Shown one piece after another: positions 9,109-18,395 of a DNA stretch of 64,000 nucleotides. The notes under the pieces are model-generated. The model was not told the origin of the DNA and ran no database searches. It saw only the letters and a program-made list of their open reading frames with translations. The stretch lies in the NCBI GenBank assembly GCA_013001595.1, contig JABDMH010000073.1, forward strand, positions 175,968 to 239,967. Reading direction: 5' to 3'. The first letter of the stretch is position 1, and every line of letters begins with the position of its first letter. This stretch comes from Saprospiraceae bacterium (GTDB lineage Bacteria > Bacteroidota > Bacteroidia > Chitinophagales > Saprospiraceae). Position numbers and translations under genes: made by a program.

Positions 9109-9807
9109 TCAATCACGCATTCTCATAATCAAATAAAGCAACATAACCAATGCTGATAAGGCAGCAGCCACGTAAGTCATCGCAGCCCATTGCAGGGCGT
9201 CCTTGGCGCCATCATATTCAGTGCCTGTTACTACACCACTCTGATCTACCCAGACCATAGCGCGTTTGCTGGCATCAAACTCAACTGGCAAGGTTATGAA
9301 GCTAAAGAGTGCAGTGACGGCAAATGCTACAATGGTAATCATAAGAATGGTCTGGCTACCACTGGCTCCAGCGCCAAAGCCTCCCAGTGCAAGAAAAAGC
9401 AACCACTGCTGTGCCCTAGATGAAACCTTGACGAGGGGCACTAGACCCGATCGTAACTTTAGCATGGGATAGGCGGTGGCGTGCTGAACCGCATGACCAC
9501 ATTCATGCGCTGCCACAGCTGTAGCAGCCACAGATCGTCCGTGATACACGTCTGGGGACAAGGCCACGGTTTTATTCATGGGATTGTAGTGATCAGAAAG
9601 GAAGCCCTGTGACTCCACCACTTTCACATCTTGAATTCCATAAGATGATAACATAGACTCGGCAACTTCCCTTCCAGATAACCCTCTTCGGGTAGGTACT
9701 TGACTGTAGTGTGCAAATTTTGACTTGAGTCTGCCACTAACAAACATGCCGATCAGGCTCATCAAACCTGCAACGAGCATGTAACCCATATATCCTCCTG
9801 ACATCAT
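9109..9807 (-). CDS. YugP-like zinc membrane metalloprotease
   Basis: The 232-residue protein has an N-terminal transmembrane helix, the zinc motif HECGH at residues 101-105, and two or three further C-terminal hydrophobic helices. It contains the family landmarks GLSGREVAE and NPMNKTVALSPDVYHG. This is the neutral zinc metallopeptidase 2 (YugP) family; the physiological substrate is unknown. It lies 43 bases downstream of serS and just upstream of frr on the same strand. Confidence 0.93.
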   Translation of the reverse strand: MMSGGYMGYMLVAGLMSLIGMFVSGRLKSKFAHYSQVPTRRGLSGREVAESMLSSYGIQDVKVVESQGFLSDHYNPMNKTVALSPDVYHGRSVAATAVAAHECGHAVQHATAYPMLKLRSGLVPLVKVSSRAQQWLLFLALGGFGAGASGSQTILMITIVAFAVTALFSFITLPVEFDASKRAMVWVDQSGVVTGTEYDGAKDALQWAAMTYVAAALSALVMLLYLIMRMRD

Positions 9808-9850
9808 ATTCTAGCGTTTCTCTATTTATTTAATTCACTATCTGCAAACA

Positions 9851-11134
9851 CTAGCTGATTTCCGTAAAACCAGTGTATTTGTGCAGTACCTCTGGTATAT
9901 TAATGCCTTTGGCAGTTTGATTGTTCTCCAAGATGGCAGCTACAATACGTGCCAATGCTAGAGCACTGCCGTTGAGTGTGTGTACCAACTGAGGTTTTTC
10001 CTTGCCTTTACGGTACCGGACCTTTAGACGGTTACTTTGAAAACTTTCAAAATTTGACACAGAGCTCACCTCCAGCCATTTTTCCTGGGCGGCAGAATAC
10101 ACCTCAAAATCAAAAGTTAGCGCTGAAGTAAAACCCAGATCGCCACCGCATAAGCGCAATATCCTGAAAGGAAGTTCCAACTTGAGTAGTAAAGATTTCA
10201 CGTGTTCCACCATTTCTTGGAGGATCTCGTATGAAGTACTCGGAAGGGCGAATTGTACAATCTCAACCTTGTCGAACTGATGTACCCGATTGAGACCTTT
10301 TACATCAGCGCCATAAGAACCAGCTTCTCGCCTAAAACAAGGCGTATAGGCAGTGAGTTTTATGGGCAACTCATCGAAATCTACGATCTCGTCGCGAAAA
10401 ATATTTGTCACTGGTACTTCAGCAGTTGGTATTAGGTAAAGATTATCGAGCTCGGTATGATACATCTGACCTTCCTTGTCCGGCAGTTGGCCTGTCGCTG
10501 TTGCTGAATCTTCATTGACAAGTAATGGAGGAGCTACCTCCTCATAGCCAGCCAATCGCGCTTCATCAAGAAAGAAGTTGATCAGTGCCCGCTCCAGCTG
10601 AGCACCTTTACCTCGAAACAAGGGAAACCCTGAACCGGTGATCTTCACACCCAACTTAAAATCGATCAAATTATACCTTGAGGCTAACTCCCAATGGGGC
10701 TCTGCCGCGAATCCTTCAAAAGTGGGCCATGCTCCATCCCAATCCTGGACAACTTCATTATCATCGTCTCCATCACCTTTCGCAACAGAATGATGAGGGA
10801 TGTTGGGTAGAAGGAATAGAGCTTCTTTTAGCTCAACCTCCACTTCTTTCGCTCGGCCTTCCAGCATTTTGATATGATCTTTTTCACTTGCCACCAGCTC
10901 ACGCATCACGTTGGCTTTATCTTTCTGCCCATTTTTAAAAAGCGCGCCAATTTCTTTGGAATACTTATTCACCTTTGATAAGTGCTCGTCTAAACCGGTT
11001 TGAGTCGCTTTTCGCACATCATCCAATTGGATAACTCGATCAACAAGTGCCAACTGATCTTCTGAGAAGTTTCTTTTGCGCAAGCCTTCCTCAACCCTAG
11101 CTCGATCATCTCGCATTATATTTACATGAAGCAT
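9851..11134 (-). CDS. serS: Serine-tRNA ligase
   Basis: The enzyme charges tRNA-Ser (and tRNA-Sec where present). The 427-residue protein has an N-terminal antiparallel coiled-coil arm (about residues 30-105). A class II catalytic core follows, with TAEVPVTNIF, the motif 2 region FRREAGSYG, and motif 3 around LNGSALALARIVAAILEN. Length is typical. It starts at ATG 11134 and is divergent from rho. A TATATTTG box on the minus strand (11194-11201) is a promoter candidate. Confidence 0.98.
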   Translation of the reverse strand: MLHVNIMRDDRARVEEGLRKRNFSEDQLALVDRVIQLDDVRKATQTGLDEHLSKVNKYSKEIGALFKNGQKDKANVMRELVASEKDHIKMLEGRAKEVEVELKEALFLLPNIPHHSVAKGDGDDDNEVVQDWDGAWPTFEGFAAEPHWELASRYNLIDFKLGVKITGSGFPLFRGKGAQLERALINFFLDEARLAGYEEVAPPLLVNEDSATATGQLPDKEGQMYHTELDNLYLIPTAEVPVTNIFRDEIVDFDELPIKLTAYTPCFRREAGSYGADVKGLNRVHQFDKVEIVQFALPSTSYEILQEMVEHVKSLLLKLELPFRILRLCGGDLGFTSALTFDFEVYSAAQEKWLEVSSVSNFESFQSNRLKVRYRKGKEKPQLVHTLNGSALALARIVAAILENNQTAKGINIPEVLHKYTGFTEIS

Positions 11135-11193
11135 ATCGTTTACCTTTAAGCCAACTCAGACCATACTACAGGTCAAACAAGACAATTTTTTGG

Positions 11194-11201
11194 CAAATAT
11201 A
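11194..11201 (-). promoter_or_regulatory. Candidate -7 box for serS
   Basis: TATATTTG on the minus strand matches the Bacteroidota -7 consensus TAnnTTTG, 60 bases upstream of the serS ATG. No good -33 TTTG is seen at the usual distance. The match alone is weak evidence. Confidence 0.4.
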
Positions 11202-11224
11202 CTGGAACCATCAAAAAATAACTG

Positions 11225-11232
11225 TATTTTTG
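11225..11232 (+). promoter_or_regulatory. Candidate -7 box for rho
   Basis: TATTTTTG matches TAnnTTTG and would give rho a leader of about 145 bases. It lies 23 bases from the opposing serS box, so the two promoters would overlap in their -33 regions. Confidence 0.35.
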
Positions 11233-11384
11233 CTGCGCCAAAGGAAAGGAATACGTCTTTAAGCTCGCATCTTTTCTTGCAGTAGCCTTGAGCTTTTTCC
11301 TTTTGAATTTCTACCGAATTAAGTTTGACGACACCGATTATTTTATAAATCATACGCAGATACAACTGCCAAAAATGATGAGAT

Positions 11385-13058
11385 ATGTATGATATTCTCC
11401 AGTTGAACGATATGCTCGTTCCTGAACTCAGAGATGTAGCAGAGAAGCTAAATGTGAAGGGCTTTAAAAAACTGAACAAACAGGACCTAATCTATAAGAT
11501 CCTGGATGAGCAGGCTTTAAAGCCAGAAGAGACGAACGGGGCAACTGGTCAGTCTAAGCTTGAGCTCGATACCACGGTCAAAGAGCAAAAGGCAGATGAG
11601 AATCTTCCGAGTACGGGTGGCGAACGTGGAAGAAATACCAGATCTAAATCTCGAGCTCCCCGCAAGAGCAATATCAAAGAGCGCGAAAATCAAAAGCCGA
11701 CAGAGCCGCAAGATAAGGATGGGCCGCGAAGAGGCGAGAAGGAGCGGCAAGCAGATGATTCCAATGATCAGGAAAAACGAGATCAGAAACCGAGTGGTGA
11801 AAGCGGCTCTCAGCAGAGGGACAAGAGACATCAGCGAAACGATCAGCATCCCAATCAGAAAAGCAATAATGGTAAGGATGATGAGCGCGATCATCGCCGG
11901 AAGAAAGAAGAAAAAAAACCTGCCTTTAGTGTGGAGTTGGATGGGGTGATTGAAGGAGAAGGCATCTTAGAAATGATGCCTGATGGGTATGGATTCCTAC
12001 GTTCTTCAGATTACAACTACCTCACCTCACCCGATGACATATATGTCTCACCATCTCAGATCAAGCTATTCGGACTTAAGACAGGTGATACGGTTAAAGG
12101 TGCCATACGACCTCCTAAAGAAGGAGAGAAATATTTTGCCCTGCTTAGGGTGTCACTCATCAATGGCCTCGAACCTGCGGCTATTCGCGAACGTGTACCT
12201 TTTGATTACCTGACTCCGTTGTTTCCAAAGGAGAAATTCAAGTTGGTCTCTGCCAAAGATGGCAAGGACTATGGCAACCGAATGATAGACCTGTTTGCGC
12301 CCATTGGCAAAGGTCAGCGCGGACTAATTGTAGCTCAGCCAAAAACGGGTAAAACATTTTTGCTGAAAGACATCGCAAACGCCATTGCCAAAAACCATCC
12401 CGAATGCTTCCTGATTGTACTATTGATTGACGAACGTCCAGAGGAGGTCACCGACATGCGAAGAAGTGTCAATGGAGAGGTCGTTGCATCTACCTTTGAC
12501 GAACCTGCTGACAATCACGTTCGGGTGGCTGGTATCGTCCTTGAAAAGGCTAAGAGACTTGTCGAGTGTGGCCATGACGTAGTCATTTTGCTTGACTCCA
12601 TCACTCGCTTGGCCCGTGCTTATAATACAGTTGCACCAGCTAGTGGAAAAGTACTTTCTGGCGGCGTAGAAGCAAACGCCCTCCACAAACCGAAGAAATT
12701 CTTTGGCGCAGCGCGAAACATTGAAGATGGTGGCTCGCTTACCATCCTCGCAACCGCCCTCATCGACACCGGATCTAAAATGGATGGTGTCATTTTTGAG
12801 GAATTTAAAGGTACTGGCAACATGGAGCTACAGCTCGATCGATCACTAGCCAACAAGCGCATGTATCCTGCTATTGATTTGCCAAAATCCAGTACCCGAC
12901 GCGAAGAATTACTGTTGGATAAAGATACCCTATCTCGCATGTTTATCCTGCGCAATCACTTGGCAGATATGAAACCAGATGAGGCGATGGACTTCTTAAG
13001 GAAACATATGTTTGGCACAGTGGACAATGATGAATTCCTGTCATCAATGAATGGCTAA
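11385..13058 (+). CDS. rho: Transcription termination factor Rho with long linker
   Basis: Rho is the hexameric RNA-dependent ATPase that ends transcripts. The 557-residue protein has an N-terminal Rho_N/SAP-like helical domain (1-44). A highly charged low-complexity linker follows (about 46-179, rich in Lys, Arg, Asp, Gln). Next come the cold-shock RNA-binding domain (about 181-255, [15 protein letters not shown]) and the ATPase with Walker [18 protein letters not shown] and [15 protein letters not shown]. coli Rho has about 420 residues, and the extra length is the linker. Rho insertions of this kind are known in Bacteroidota and Actinobacteria. Confidence 0.97.
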   Translation: MYDILQLNDMLVPELRDVAEKLNVKGFKKLNKQDLIYKILDEQALKPEETNGATGQSKLELDTTVKEQKADENLPSTGGERGRNTRSKSRAPRKSNIKERENQKPTEPQDKDGPRRGEKERQADDSNDQEKRDQKPSGESGSQQRDKRHQRNDQHPNQKSNNGKDDERDHRRKKEEKKPAFSVELDGVIEGEGILEMMPDGYGFLRSSDYNYLTSPDDIYVSPSQIKLFGLKTGDTVKGAIRPPKEGEKYFALLRVSLINGLEPAAIRERVPFDYLTPLFPKEKFKLVSAKDGKDYGNRMIDLFAPIGKGQRGLIVAQPKTGKTFLLKDIANAIAKNHPECFLIVLLIDERPEEVTDMRRSVNGEVVASTFDEPADNHVRVAGIVLEKAKRLVECGHDVVILLDSITRLARAYNTVAPASGKVLSGGVEANALHKPKKFFGAARNIEDGGSLTILATALIDTGSKMDGVIFEEFKGTGNMELQLDRSLANKRMYPAIDLPKSSTRREELLLDKDTLSRMFILRNHLADMKPDEAMDFLRKHMFGTVDNDEFLSSMNG

Positions 13059-13100
13059 AACAACTGATTCACCATTTGCTGAGCAGTTGAGTATTTTTCT

Positions 13101-13108
13101 TACTTTTG
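13101..13108 (+). promoter_or_regulatory. Candidate -7 box for rpmH
   Basis: TACTTTTG matches TAnnTTTG exactly, 33 bases before the rpmH ATG. A TTTG at 13075-13078 lies 22 bases upstream, slightly farther than ideal for a -33 box. A weak hairpin (CAACTG/CAGTTG at 13061-13089) followed by T-rich sequence may end the rho transcript at the same place. Confidence 0.45.
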
Positions 13109-13141
13109 CAGCCCGGTATTAATCAAGAAAGCTAGGTAGTC

Positions 13142-13297
13142 ATGAAAAGGACATATCAACCATCCAGAAGAAAACGAAGAAATAAGCATGGTTTTAGGTC
13201 GCGGATGAGCTCCAAAGGAGGCCGTAAAGTGCTTGCGAGGCGCAGGGCAAAAGGCCGTTCGAAATTGACGGTCTCAGATGAGCGTCGATTGAAGTAA
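13142..13297 (+). CDS. rpmH: 50S ribosomal protein L34
   Basis: A 51-residue highly basic protein starting [20 protein letters not shown] and continuing with [19 protein letters not shown], which is unmistakably ribosomal protein bL34. It is found directly in the DNA as ATG at 13142 and TAA at 13295-13297. It is followed by a strong intrinsic terminator and, about 350 bases on, by rnpA, its common neighbour. The usual family length is 44-53 residues. Confidence 0.97.
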   Translation: MKRTYQPSRRKRRNKHGFRSRMSSKGGRKVLARRRAKGRSKLTVSDERRLK

Positions 13298-13644
13298 AAC
13301 CAAACCACAGAAATATTCAGTAATGGGGAAAGGCTTGATTGTCTTTCCCCTTTTTTGTCCTGGTATATGGTATTTCGATCTTCGGTGAAAGTGACTAGGT
13401 AGCCAATCCTAAATGCCTTCTTCCCACTTTAGTTTCATATATCTAAAATAGTAGACCAACCACGAAGTATTGGTAATGATGCTGCTCACTCTTAACCTCT
13501 TACTAGCATCCCCCACAAAATCTATTTGTTCGGTTTGAGAAACTTGCTGTCTTTTTGATGAACAGTTTGACATTTGACCACAAAGCTTACCCTCGTGCAG
13601 AAATTCCAAATTAAGTAACTTGGACGGACTAGAATGACACGCTC
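13298..13644. other. Gene-free stretch between rpmH and rnpA
   Basis: It holds the rpmH terminator (13325-13356) and about 290 bases before rnpA in which I see no supported gene. A 66-codon minus-strand frame at 13409-13609 has no recognisable features. Confidence 0.55.
13325..13356 (+). terminator. Intrinsic terminator after rpmH
   Basis: GGGGAAAG and CTTTCCCC form a perfect 8-bp stem around a 10-base loop, followed directly by six T residues. It lies 28 bases after the rpmH stop. This is a textbook Rho-independent terminator. Confidence 0.9.
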
Positions 13645-14031
13645 ATGCGCACTCAACGATATACATTTGGTCGAAACGAGAAGCTTAAGCACAGAAAAGA
13701 TATTGGCCGTCTTTTTGAAATTGGAAAAACCTTTGCCAAATATCCGATCAGGGCGCTCTATACAGATAGACTGGAAACTGCCGATACAAATACAAAATGC
13801 GCATTTACCGTACCCAAACGTTCTTTTAAACAGGCGGTCATTCGTAATAGATTAAAACGACGGATGCGGGAAGCCTATAGGCTTCACAAACATCTGCTAG
13901 TAATCAATACCAATCAAAGACATGTCTTTCACCTTCTTTTCATATACACGGGAAATGAAGAGCTGCCCTACCGAAAGATTGAAAAGGCGATACATAAAAT
14001 ACTTCGAAAGATTGCGGATGCCGAACTCTAG
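13645..14031 (+). CDS. rnpA: Ribonuclease P protein component
   Basis: The protein is the basic subunit that works with RnpB RNA to remove tRNA 5' leaders. The 128-residue protein carries the family signature RNRLKRRMREAYR (residues 67-79) and the N-terminal segment KLKHRKDIGRLFE. The order rpmH-rnpA is classical, but no yidD or yidC follows. Instead a small secreted-protein gene overlaps the last 14 bases. Confidence 0.95.
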   Translation: MRTQRYTFGRNEKLKHRKDIGRLFEIGKTFAKYPIRALYTDRLETADTNTKCAFTVPKRSFKQAVIRNRLKRRMREAYRLHKHLLVINTNQRHVFHLLFIYTGNEELPYRKIEKAIHKILRKIADAEL

Positions 14032-14521
14032 ATTTATTAAAACTGCTCTGCTGCTTTTGCTAGGCAGTCTTACGTCAGCGGTAGTTGCTCAAAAAGCCCT
14101 CCAGCTGGAGAAACGAGGTTCATTAAAGACAGAAAAATACTTCGTGGGTGAGTTACTTATCTACAAGCTAAAGAGTGACAAAAAGGTATGGCTAGAAGAG
14201 TATATGCGCAATATCTCAATTGAAGATGGTGTCATCTTTTTCGAGCATCGTACTGTGCACATCGACAGCATCCATGCCATACAAATTCGCAACGCTCGAC
14301 AAGGTGTAAAGACCATTGCTGGAGCCCTGACTGGATTCAGCTATGTTTGGAATTTCTGGACCCTGGTCTCCTTTGCATATGGTGAACCCCTTCGACTGGG
14401 TACCTCGATCGTTGGTTTGGGTTCTTTTGTTATGGGACAAGGCTTGAAACTAGCTTTTTTTAAGACACACAAGATTAAGGGTAGAAAGAGACTCCGCTTG
14501 ATCGACCTAACCTTCCAATGA
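14018..14521 (+). CDS. Putative secreted or membrane protein downstream of rnpA
   Basis: I place the start at ATG 14018 (MPNSRFIKTALLLLLG), which gives 167 residues with a clear signal peptide ending near VVAQ (residue 25). A longer frame from 13922 would run inside rnpA. The mature part has a beta-rich N-terminal half and two hydrophobic stretches (about residues 93-112 and 120-140) that may be membrane helices. A basic C-terminus follows. It overlaps rnpA by 14 bases and the 3' end of the convergent aroQ gene by 15 bases. Function unknown. Confidence 0.75.
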   Translation: MPNSRFIKTALLLLLGSLTSAVVAQKALQLEKRGSLKTEKYFVGELLIYKLKSDKKVWLEEYMRNISIEDGVIFFEHRTVHIDSIHAIQIRNARQGVKTIAGALTGFSYVWNFWTLVSFAYGEPLRLGTSIVGLGSFVMGQGLKLAFFKTHKIKGRKRLRLIDLTFQ

Positions 14522-14941
14522 CGAAAGCAGGTATTCTATCGCCAACGCATAGCCCTCGAATCCCAAACCGGCAATGGAGCCCCTGGCATGTGCAGCAGTA
14601 AGACTGGTATGCCTGAAAGCTTCACGGGCATGAATATTGGAGATGTGTACCTCCACTACCGGAGATTTTATCGCTTGCAAGGCATCTGCGAGTGCATGAG
14701 AATAATGGGTCAGTGCCCCAGCATTCAGGACAATACCATCACCTGCGAATCCTATTTCGTGTATCTTGTCGATGAGTGCACCCTCATGATTGGATTGAAA
14801 ATATGTAAGTGCTCCACGCCCTTCAAAGCGACTCTTGAGATCTTCAAAGAAAGATTCGAATGGTTGATCGCCATAGATTGATATCTCCCGCTTTCCTAAG
14901 AGATTGAGGTTAGGTCCATTTATGATGGTAATCTGCTTCAT
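14507..14941 (-). CDS. aroQ: 3-Dehydroquinate dehydratase, type II
   Basis: The enzyme converts 3-dehydroquinate to 3-dehydroshikimate, step three of the shikimate pathway. The 144-residue protein has the type II landmarks NGPNLNLLGKRE (residues 8-19), the SNHEGALIDKIH loop, NAGALTHYSHAL and VEVHISNIHAREAFR. Length is typical for the dodecameric type II enzyme. The downstream end overlaps the convergent secreted-protein gene. Confidence 0.97.
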   Translation of the reverse strand: MKQITIINGPNLNLLGKREISIYGDQPFESFFEDLKSRFEGRGALTYFQSNHEGALIDKIHEIGFAGDGIVLNAGALTHYSHALADALQAIKSPVVEVHISNIHAREAFRHTSLTAAHARGSIAGLGFEGYALAIEYLLSSLEG

Positions 14942-15002
14942 AACGAGATAAAGTTGCCGATAAAAATCGGTTCATCGAAAAATTTGGCGCTTGATTGCGG
15001 CA

Positions 15003-17192
15003 CTAATTCGCCATTTCCGATAAAAACATGATGCGCACCAGCTTGATCTCTTCCATGGTGACATCGTCTTCACTGAGCTCGGCATATGCTTCTTCAACCG
15101 AATCGGACTCCGCTTCCATATAGTACTCATAGATATCCTCTTTCGAGTACTCATCTACATTGTCTTCTACATAATATTGAATGTTGAGCTTTGTTCCAGA
15201 GTTTACGATGATGTCCATTTCATCCAGGAGTTCATCCATCGAAATGGAGATGCTATTGGCAATATCGTACAATGGGAGTTTACGATCTATACCTTGAATG
15301 ATAGAAACTTTGGCTTTTGATTTATTGGCAACCGATTTGACGACAATGTCTGTGGGTCTTTCGATGTCGTTTTCTTCGACATAGTCGGCGATAATATCTA
15401 AAAATGCCTGACCATATCTCTTGGCCTTCCCCGATGAAACACCTGATATGTGTGCCATGTCAGCCATTGTAATGGGATATTGAGTCGCCATGTCTTCAAG
15501 AGATGGATCTTGAAAGATGATATAAGGTGGAATCTCTTTTGCTTTACTAATGGCCTTGCGCTCATCCTTCAGCATCTTCAGCAATGTTGCGTCCAAAGCC
15601 ATTGACTCGCGTTCATTGGTAGGAGTGGGTAGGTCGGCATAATTTCGATTAAGAGACAACTTAAAACTTACGGGTTTCTTCAGGAAAGAACGCCCCTGGT
15701 CGGTGAGTTTCAGTATACCATAGGTCTCCACATCCTTGTACAGATAGTCTTGAAGAATGGCATTTCTAAACACACTTTGCCAAAAGATGACATCGTACTC
15801 TTTTCCCTTTCCATAGCGTGCCAACTTGTCAAAGCCAAAACTTTGCATTTTGAGATCTTGCTCTCCCAATAAATAGTGCAAAATGTCTTTGCCATGATAA
15901 TTCTCCTTCAGGTCATCTGTTGCTTGCAGTGCCAACAACAATTCGGCACTTGCCTCGATCTGCTCTCTGGGGTGTCGACAATTGTCGCATTTCTTATCAC
16001 ATCCCTCTTCATCAAATTCTTCACCGAAGTAATGGAGTAGGAACTTTCTTCGACAGGCGGCAGTTTCGGCATAAGCCATCATTTCGATGAGCAACTGCAA
16101 GCCCATTTCCCTTTCTGCTACAGGTTTGTCTCGAAGAAATTTCTCTAGCTTTTGAATGTCGCTAGGCGCATAATAAGCCACACACTTTCCCTCCAGACCA
16201 TCCCTGCCGGCCCTACCGGTTTCCTGGTAGTAGTTTTCGATGCTCTTTGGAAAGTCATAATGAATCACAAATCGAACATCAGGCTTATCTATGCCCATAC
16301 CAAATGCGATGGTCGCCACGATTACGTCCACATTTTCCATTAGAAAATCATCCTGGGTCCGACTGCGTACTTTGGCCTCCAATCCTGCATGATAAGGGGC
16401 CGCTTTAATGCCGTTGACATTAAGTACTTTAGCCAGGGCCTCTGTTGATTTTCTTGCCTGAACATAAATGATGCCCGACTTACCTTCCATCGATTTCACA
16501 AAATGGATGATGTCTTTAAACGTCTCTTCTTTAGAATGCTTTGGTCGTACCTCATAATACAAGTTGTCTCTATTGAAGGATGAGAAGTAACGATTGACAT
16601 CCTGCATATTGAGGTTCTTCACTATATCAGCACTCACCTTTGGAGTGGCGGTGGCAGTCAGTGCGATAATCGGGATGCGATGATCTATGCCGTCGATCAT
16701 ATCTCTAATGCGTCGATATTCTGGCCTGAAGTCATGGCCCCATTCAGATATACAATGTGCTTCATCTACAGCTACGAAGGAGACATTAACTTGTCGGAAG
16801 AAGGCAATATTTTCTTCTTTGGTTAATGTCTCAGGAGCCACAAACAGCAGCTTAGTCTTCTGAGACAGGATGTCTTCCTTAACTCGAGCAATTTGCGTCT
16901 TCGACAGTGAAGAATTGAGAAAGTGGGCAATTTCATCATTTTCACTCAGGTTTCTGATCGAATCCACCTGGTTTTTCATCAATGCAATGAGTGGAGAAAT
17001 CACAATGGCCGTACCATCCATCATAATCCCCGGCAATTGATAGCACAAAGATTTGCCACCACCGGTGGGCATAATTACAAATGTGTCCTTGTGATCGAGA
17101 ACGCTTTCGATGATTTGCTTTTGGTTGCCCTTAAATTGATCAAATCCGAAATATTCTCGAAGAGATGTTTGCAGATTATCTGCTAGTTGCAT
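15003..17192 (-). CDS. recQ: ATP-dependent DNA helicase RecQ
   Basis: A 3'-5' superfamily 2 helicase for recombination and repair. The 729-residue protein has Walker A PTGGGKSLCYQLP, the DEAH-type box DEAHCIS, motif VI ETGRAGRDG and the RecQ-C-terminal zinc cluster (CRRKFLLHYFGE, then CDKKCDNCRH). An HRDC domain lies at about residues 520-600 (MADMAHISGVSSGKAKRYG). A further 120-residue acidic C-terminal region, probably a helix-turn-helix extension, makes it longer than E. coli RecQ (about 610). It is divergent from the KdsD-like gene. Confidence 0.96.
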   Translation of the reverse strand: MQLADNLQTSLREYFGFDQFKGNQKQIIESVLDHKDTFVIMPTGGGKSLCYQLPGIMMDGTAIVISPLIALMKNQVDSIRNLSENDEIAHFLNSSLSKTQIARVKEDILSQKTKLLFVAPETLTKEENIAFFRQVNVSFVAVDEAHCISEWGHDFRPEYRRIRDMIDGIDHRIPIIALTATATPKVSADIVKNLNMQDVNRYFSSFNRDNLYYEVRPKHSKEETFKDIIHFVKSMEGKSGIIYVQARKSTEALAKVLNVNGIKAAPYHAGLEAKVRSRTQDDFLMENVDVIVATIAFGMGIDKPDVRFVIHYDFPKSIENYYQETGRAGRDGLEGKCVAYYAPSDIQKLEKFLRDKPVAEREMGLQLLIEMMAYAETAACRRKFLLHYFGEEFDEEGCDKKCDNCRHPREQIEASAELLLALQATDDLKENYHGKDILHYLLGEQDLKMQSFGFDKLARYGKGKEYDVIFWQSVFRNAILQDYLYKDVETYGILKLTDQGRSFLKKPVSFKLSLNRNYADLPTPTNERESMALDATLLKMLKDERKAISKAKEIPPYIIFQDPSLEDMATQYPITMADMAHISGVSSGKAKRYGQAFLDIIADYVEENDIERPTDIVVKSVANKSKAKVSIIQGIDRKLPLYDIANSISISMDELLDEMDIIVNSGTKLNIQYYVEDNVDEYSKEDIYEYYMEAESDSVEEAYAELSEDDVTMEEIKLVRIMFLSEMAN

Positions 17193-17375
17193 GCTTTAGA
17201 ATAATTTATATGATATGGTATTGGGGGCTAAAGTCTAAACCAATGTAATCCAGCACAAAATGGCTAAATGGAATGATGTCATGCACCACCGCAAAGTGGT
17301 TTTCTCCTTTTGTTCTAATTTAGAGAATTTTAATGAAACAACAGCTGCTTTGGTTTTGTTTTTAACGACCTTCTT

Positions 17376-18350
17376 TTGACTTTAACCAACGACGGGGAAA
17401 TACTCTCACTAGCAAGGAAAACCATTCTGCTGGAATCCAAGGCATTACAATCCCTCAGCCATCAGCTTGCGGATTCATTTGTTGATGCTGTCAAACTTAT
17501 TCACCATGCTGAAGGACGCTTGATCGTTACCGGTATTGGGAAAAGCGCATTGATTGGCCAAAAATTGGCAGCCACCTTCAATTCCATGGGTACCCCTGCC
17601 TATTTTATGCATGCTGGAGAAGCCTTTCACGGAGATCTAGGCATGCTGCAAAAACAAGATGTCCTGCTCTGTCTTTCTAAGAGTGGGGAAACAAGCGAAA
17701 TCAAATCGCTGCTTCCAGTGGTTCGCTCATGGCAAAATCCCATCATAGCCATGGTCGCAAATAGCCGATCTTACTTAGCCAAGCAAGCTACTGTAGTGAT
17801 TGAAATTGGGCATTTGGGTGAGGCTGATCCTCACGATCTGGCACCCACCACCAGCTCCATGCAGCAACTTGCCTTGGGAGATGCGTTGGCCATTACCCTT
17901 GCGGCAATGCAAGATTTTCAGCCGCGAGATTTCGCCGAGCTTCATCCTGGTGGCACACTAGGTAAGCGAATGCACCTTCGAGTAAAAGAATTGGCTAACA
18001 GGCACGGTTGTCCAGAAGTCGCACTTTCAGATCCTTTGCAAAAGGTAATCTTCGAGATATCCAGCAAGCGACTTGGAGCTACCGCTGTCATGGATCCAAC
18101 GGACCTCCTTGCTGGCATCATTACCGATGGAGACCTTCGCAGGCTTCTAGCACGTACCCAAGCACTACATGGGCTCACAGCATCTGATGTCATGACGCCA
18201 GATCCCAAAACCATTGCGGGAAATGCACTTGCATATGAAGCCCTGCAAATGATGAAGCAACACAACATTACCCAGCTATTGGTCGTAGAAGACGATCTTT
18301 ATCTCGGAGTTGTACACATTCACGATCTATTGCAGGAAGGATTTCTTTGA
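17376..18350 (+). CDS. kdsD: KpsF/GutQ-type arabinose-5-phosphate isomerase
   Basis: The enzyme interconverts ribulose-5-phosphate and arabinose-5-phosphate, the precursor of Kdo in lipopolysaccharide. The 324-residue protein has an N-terminal SIS domain (VTGIGKSALIGQKLAATFNS, HAGEAFHGDLGM, CLSKSGETSEIK) and two C-terminal CBS domains (about residues 205-324). The start is a TTG at 17376, because no ATG exists before the conserved region. The rhomboid gene follows 45 bases later. Gene symbol by family, as no paralogue is visible for comparison. Confidence 0.92.
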   Translation: MTLTNDGEILSLARKTILLESKALQSLSHQLADSFVDAVKLIHHAEGRLIVTGIGKSALIGQKLAATFNSMGTPAYFMHAGEAFHGDLGMLQKQDVLLCLSKSGETSEIKSLLPVVRSWQNPIIAMVANSRSYLAKQATVVIEIGHLGEADPHDLAPTTSSMQQLALGDALAITLAAMQDFQPRDFAELHPGGTLGKRMHLRVKELANRHGCPEVALSDPLQKVIFEISSKRLGATAVMDPTDLLAGIITDGDLRRLLARTQALHGLTASDVMTPDPKTIAGNALAYEALQMMKQHNITQLLVVEDDLYLGVVHIHDLLQEGFL

Positions 18351-18395
18351 ATTGCCATTGGTTTTTTTCATCGCTTTTTTAACCATCTTTAACGC

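Noticed and set aside
11156..11479. 107-codon minus-strand frame over the rho upstream region
   Set aside because: It overlaps the rho start and the serS/rho promoter area. No recognisable protein features.
13409..13609. 66-codon minus-strand frame between rpmH and rnpA
   Set aside because: No signal, domain or ribosome site could be recognised. Likely chance.
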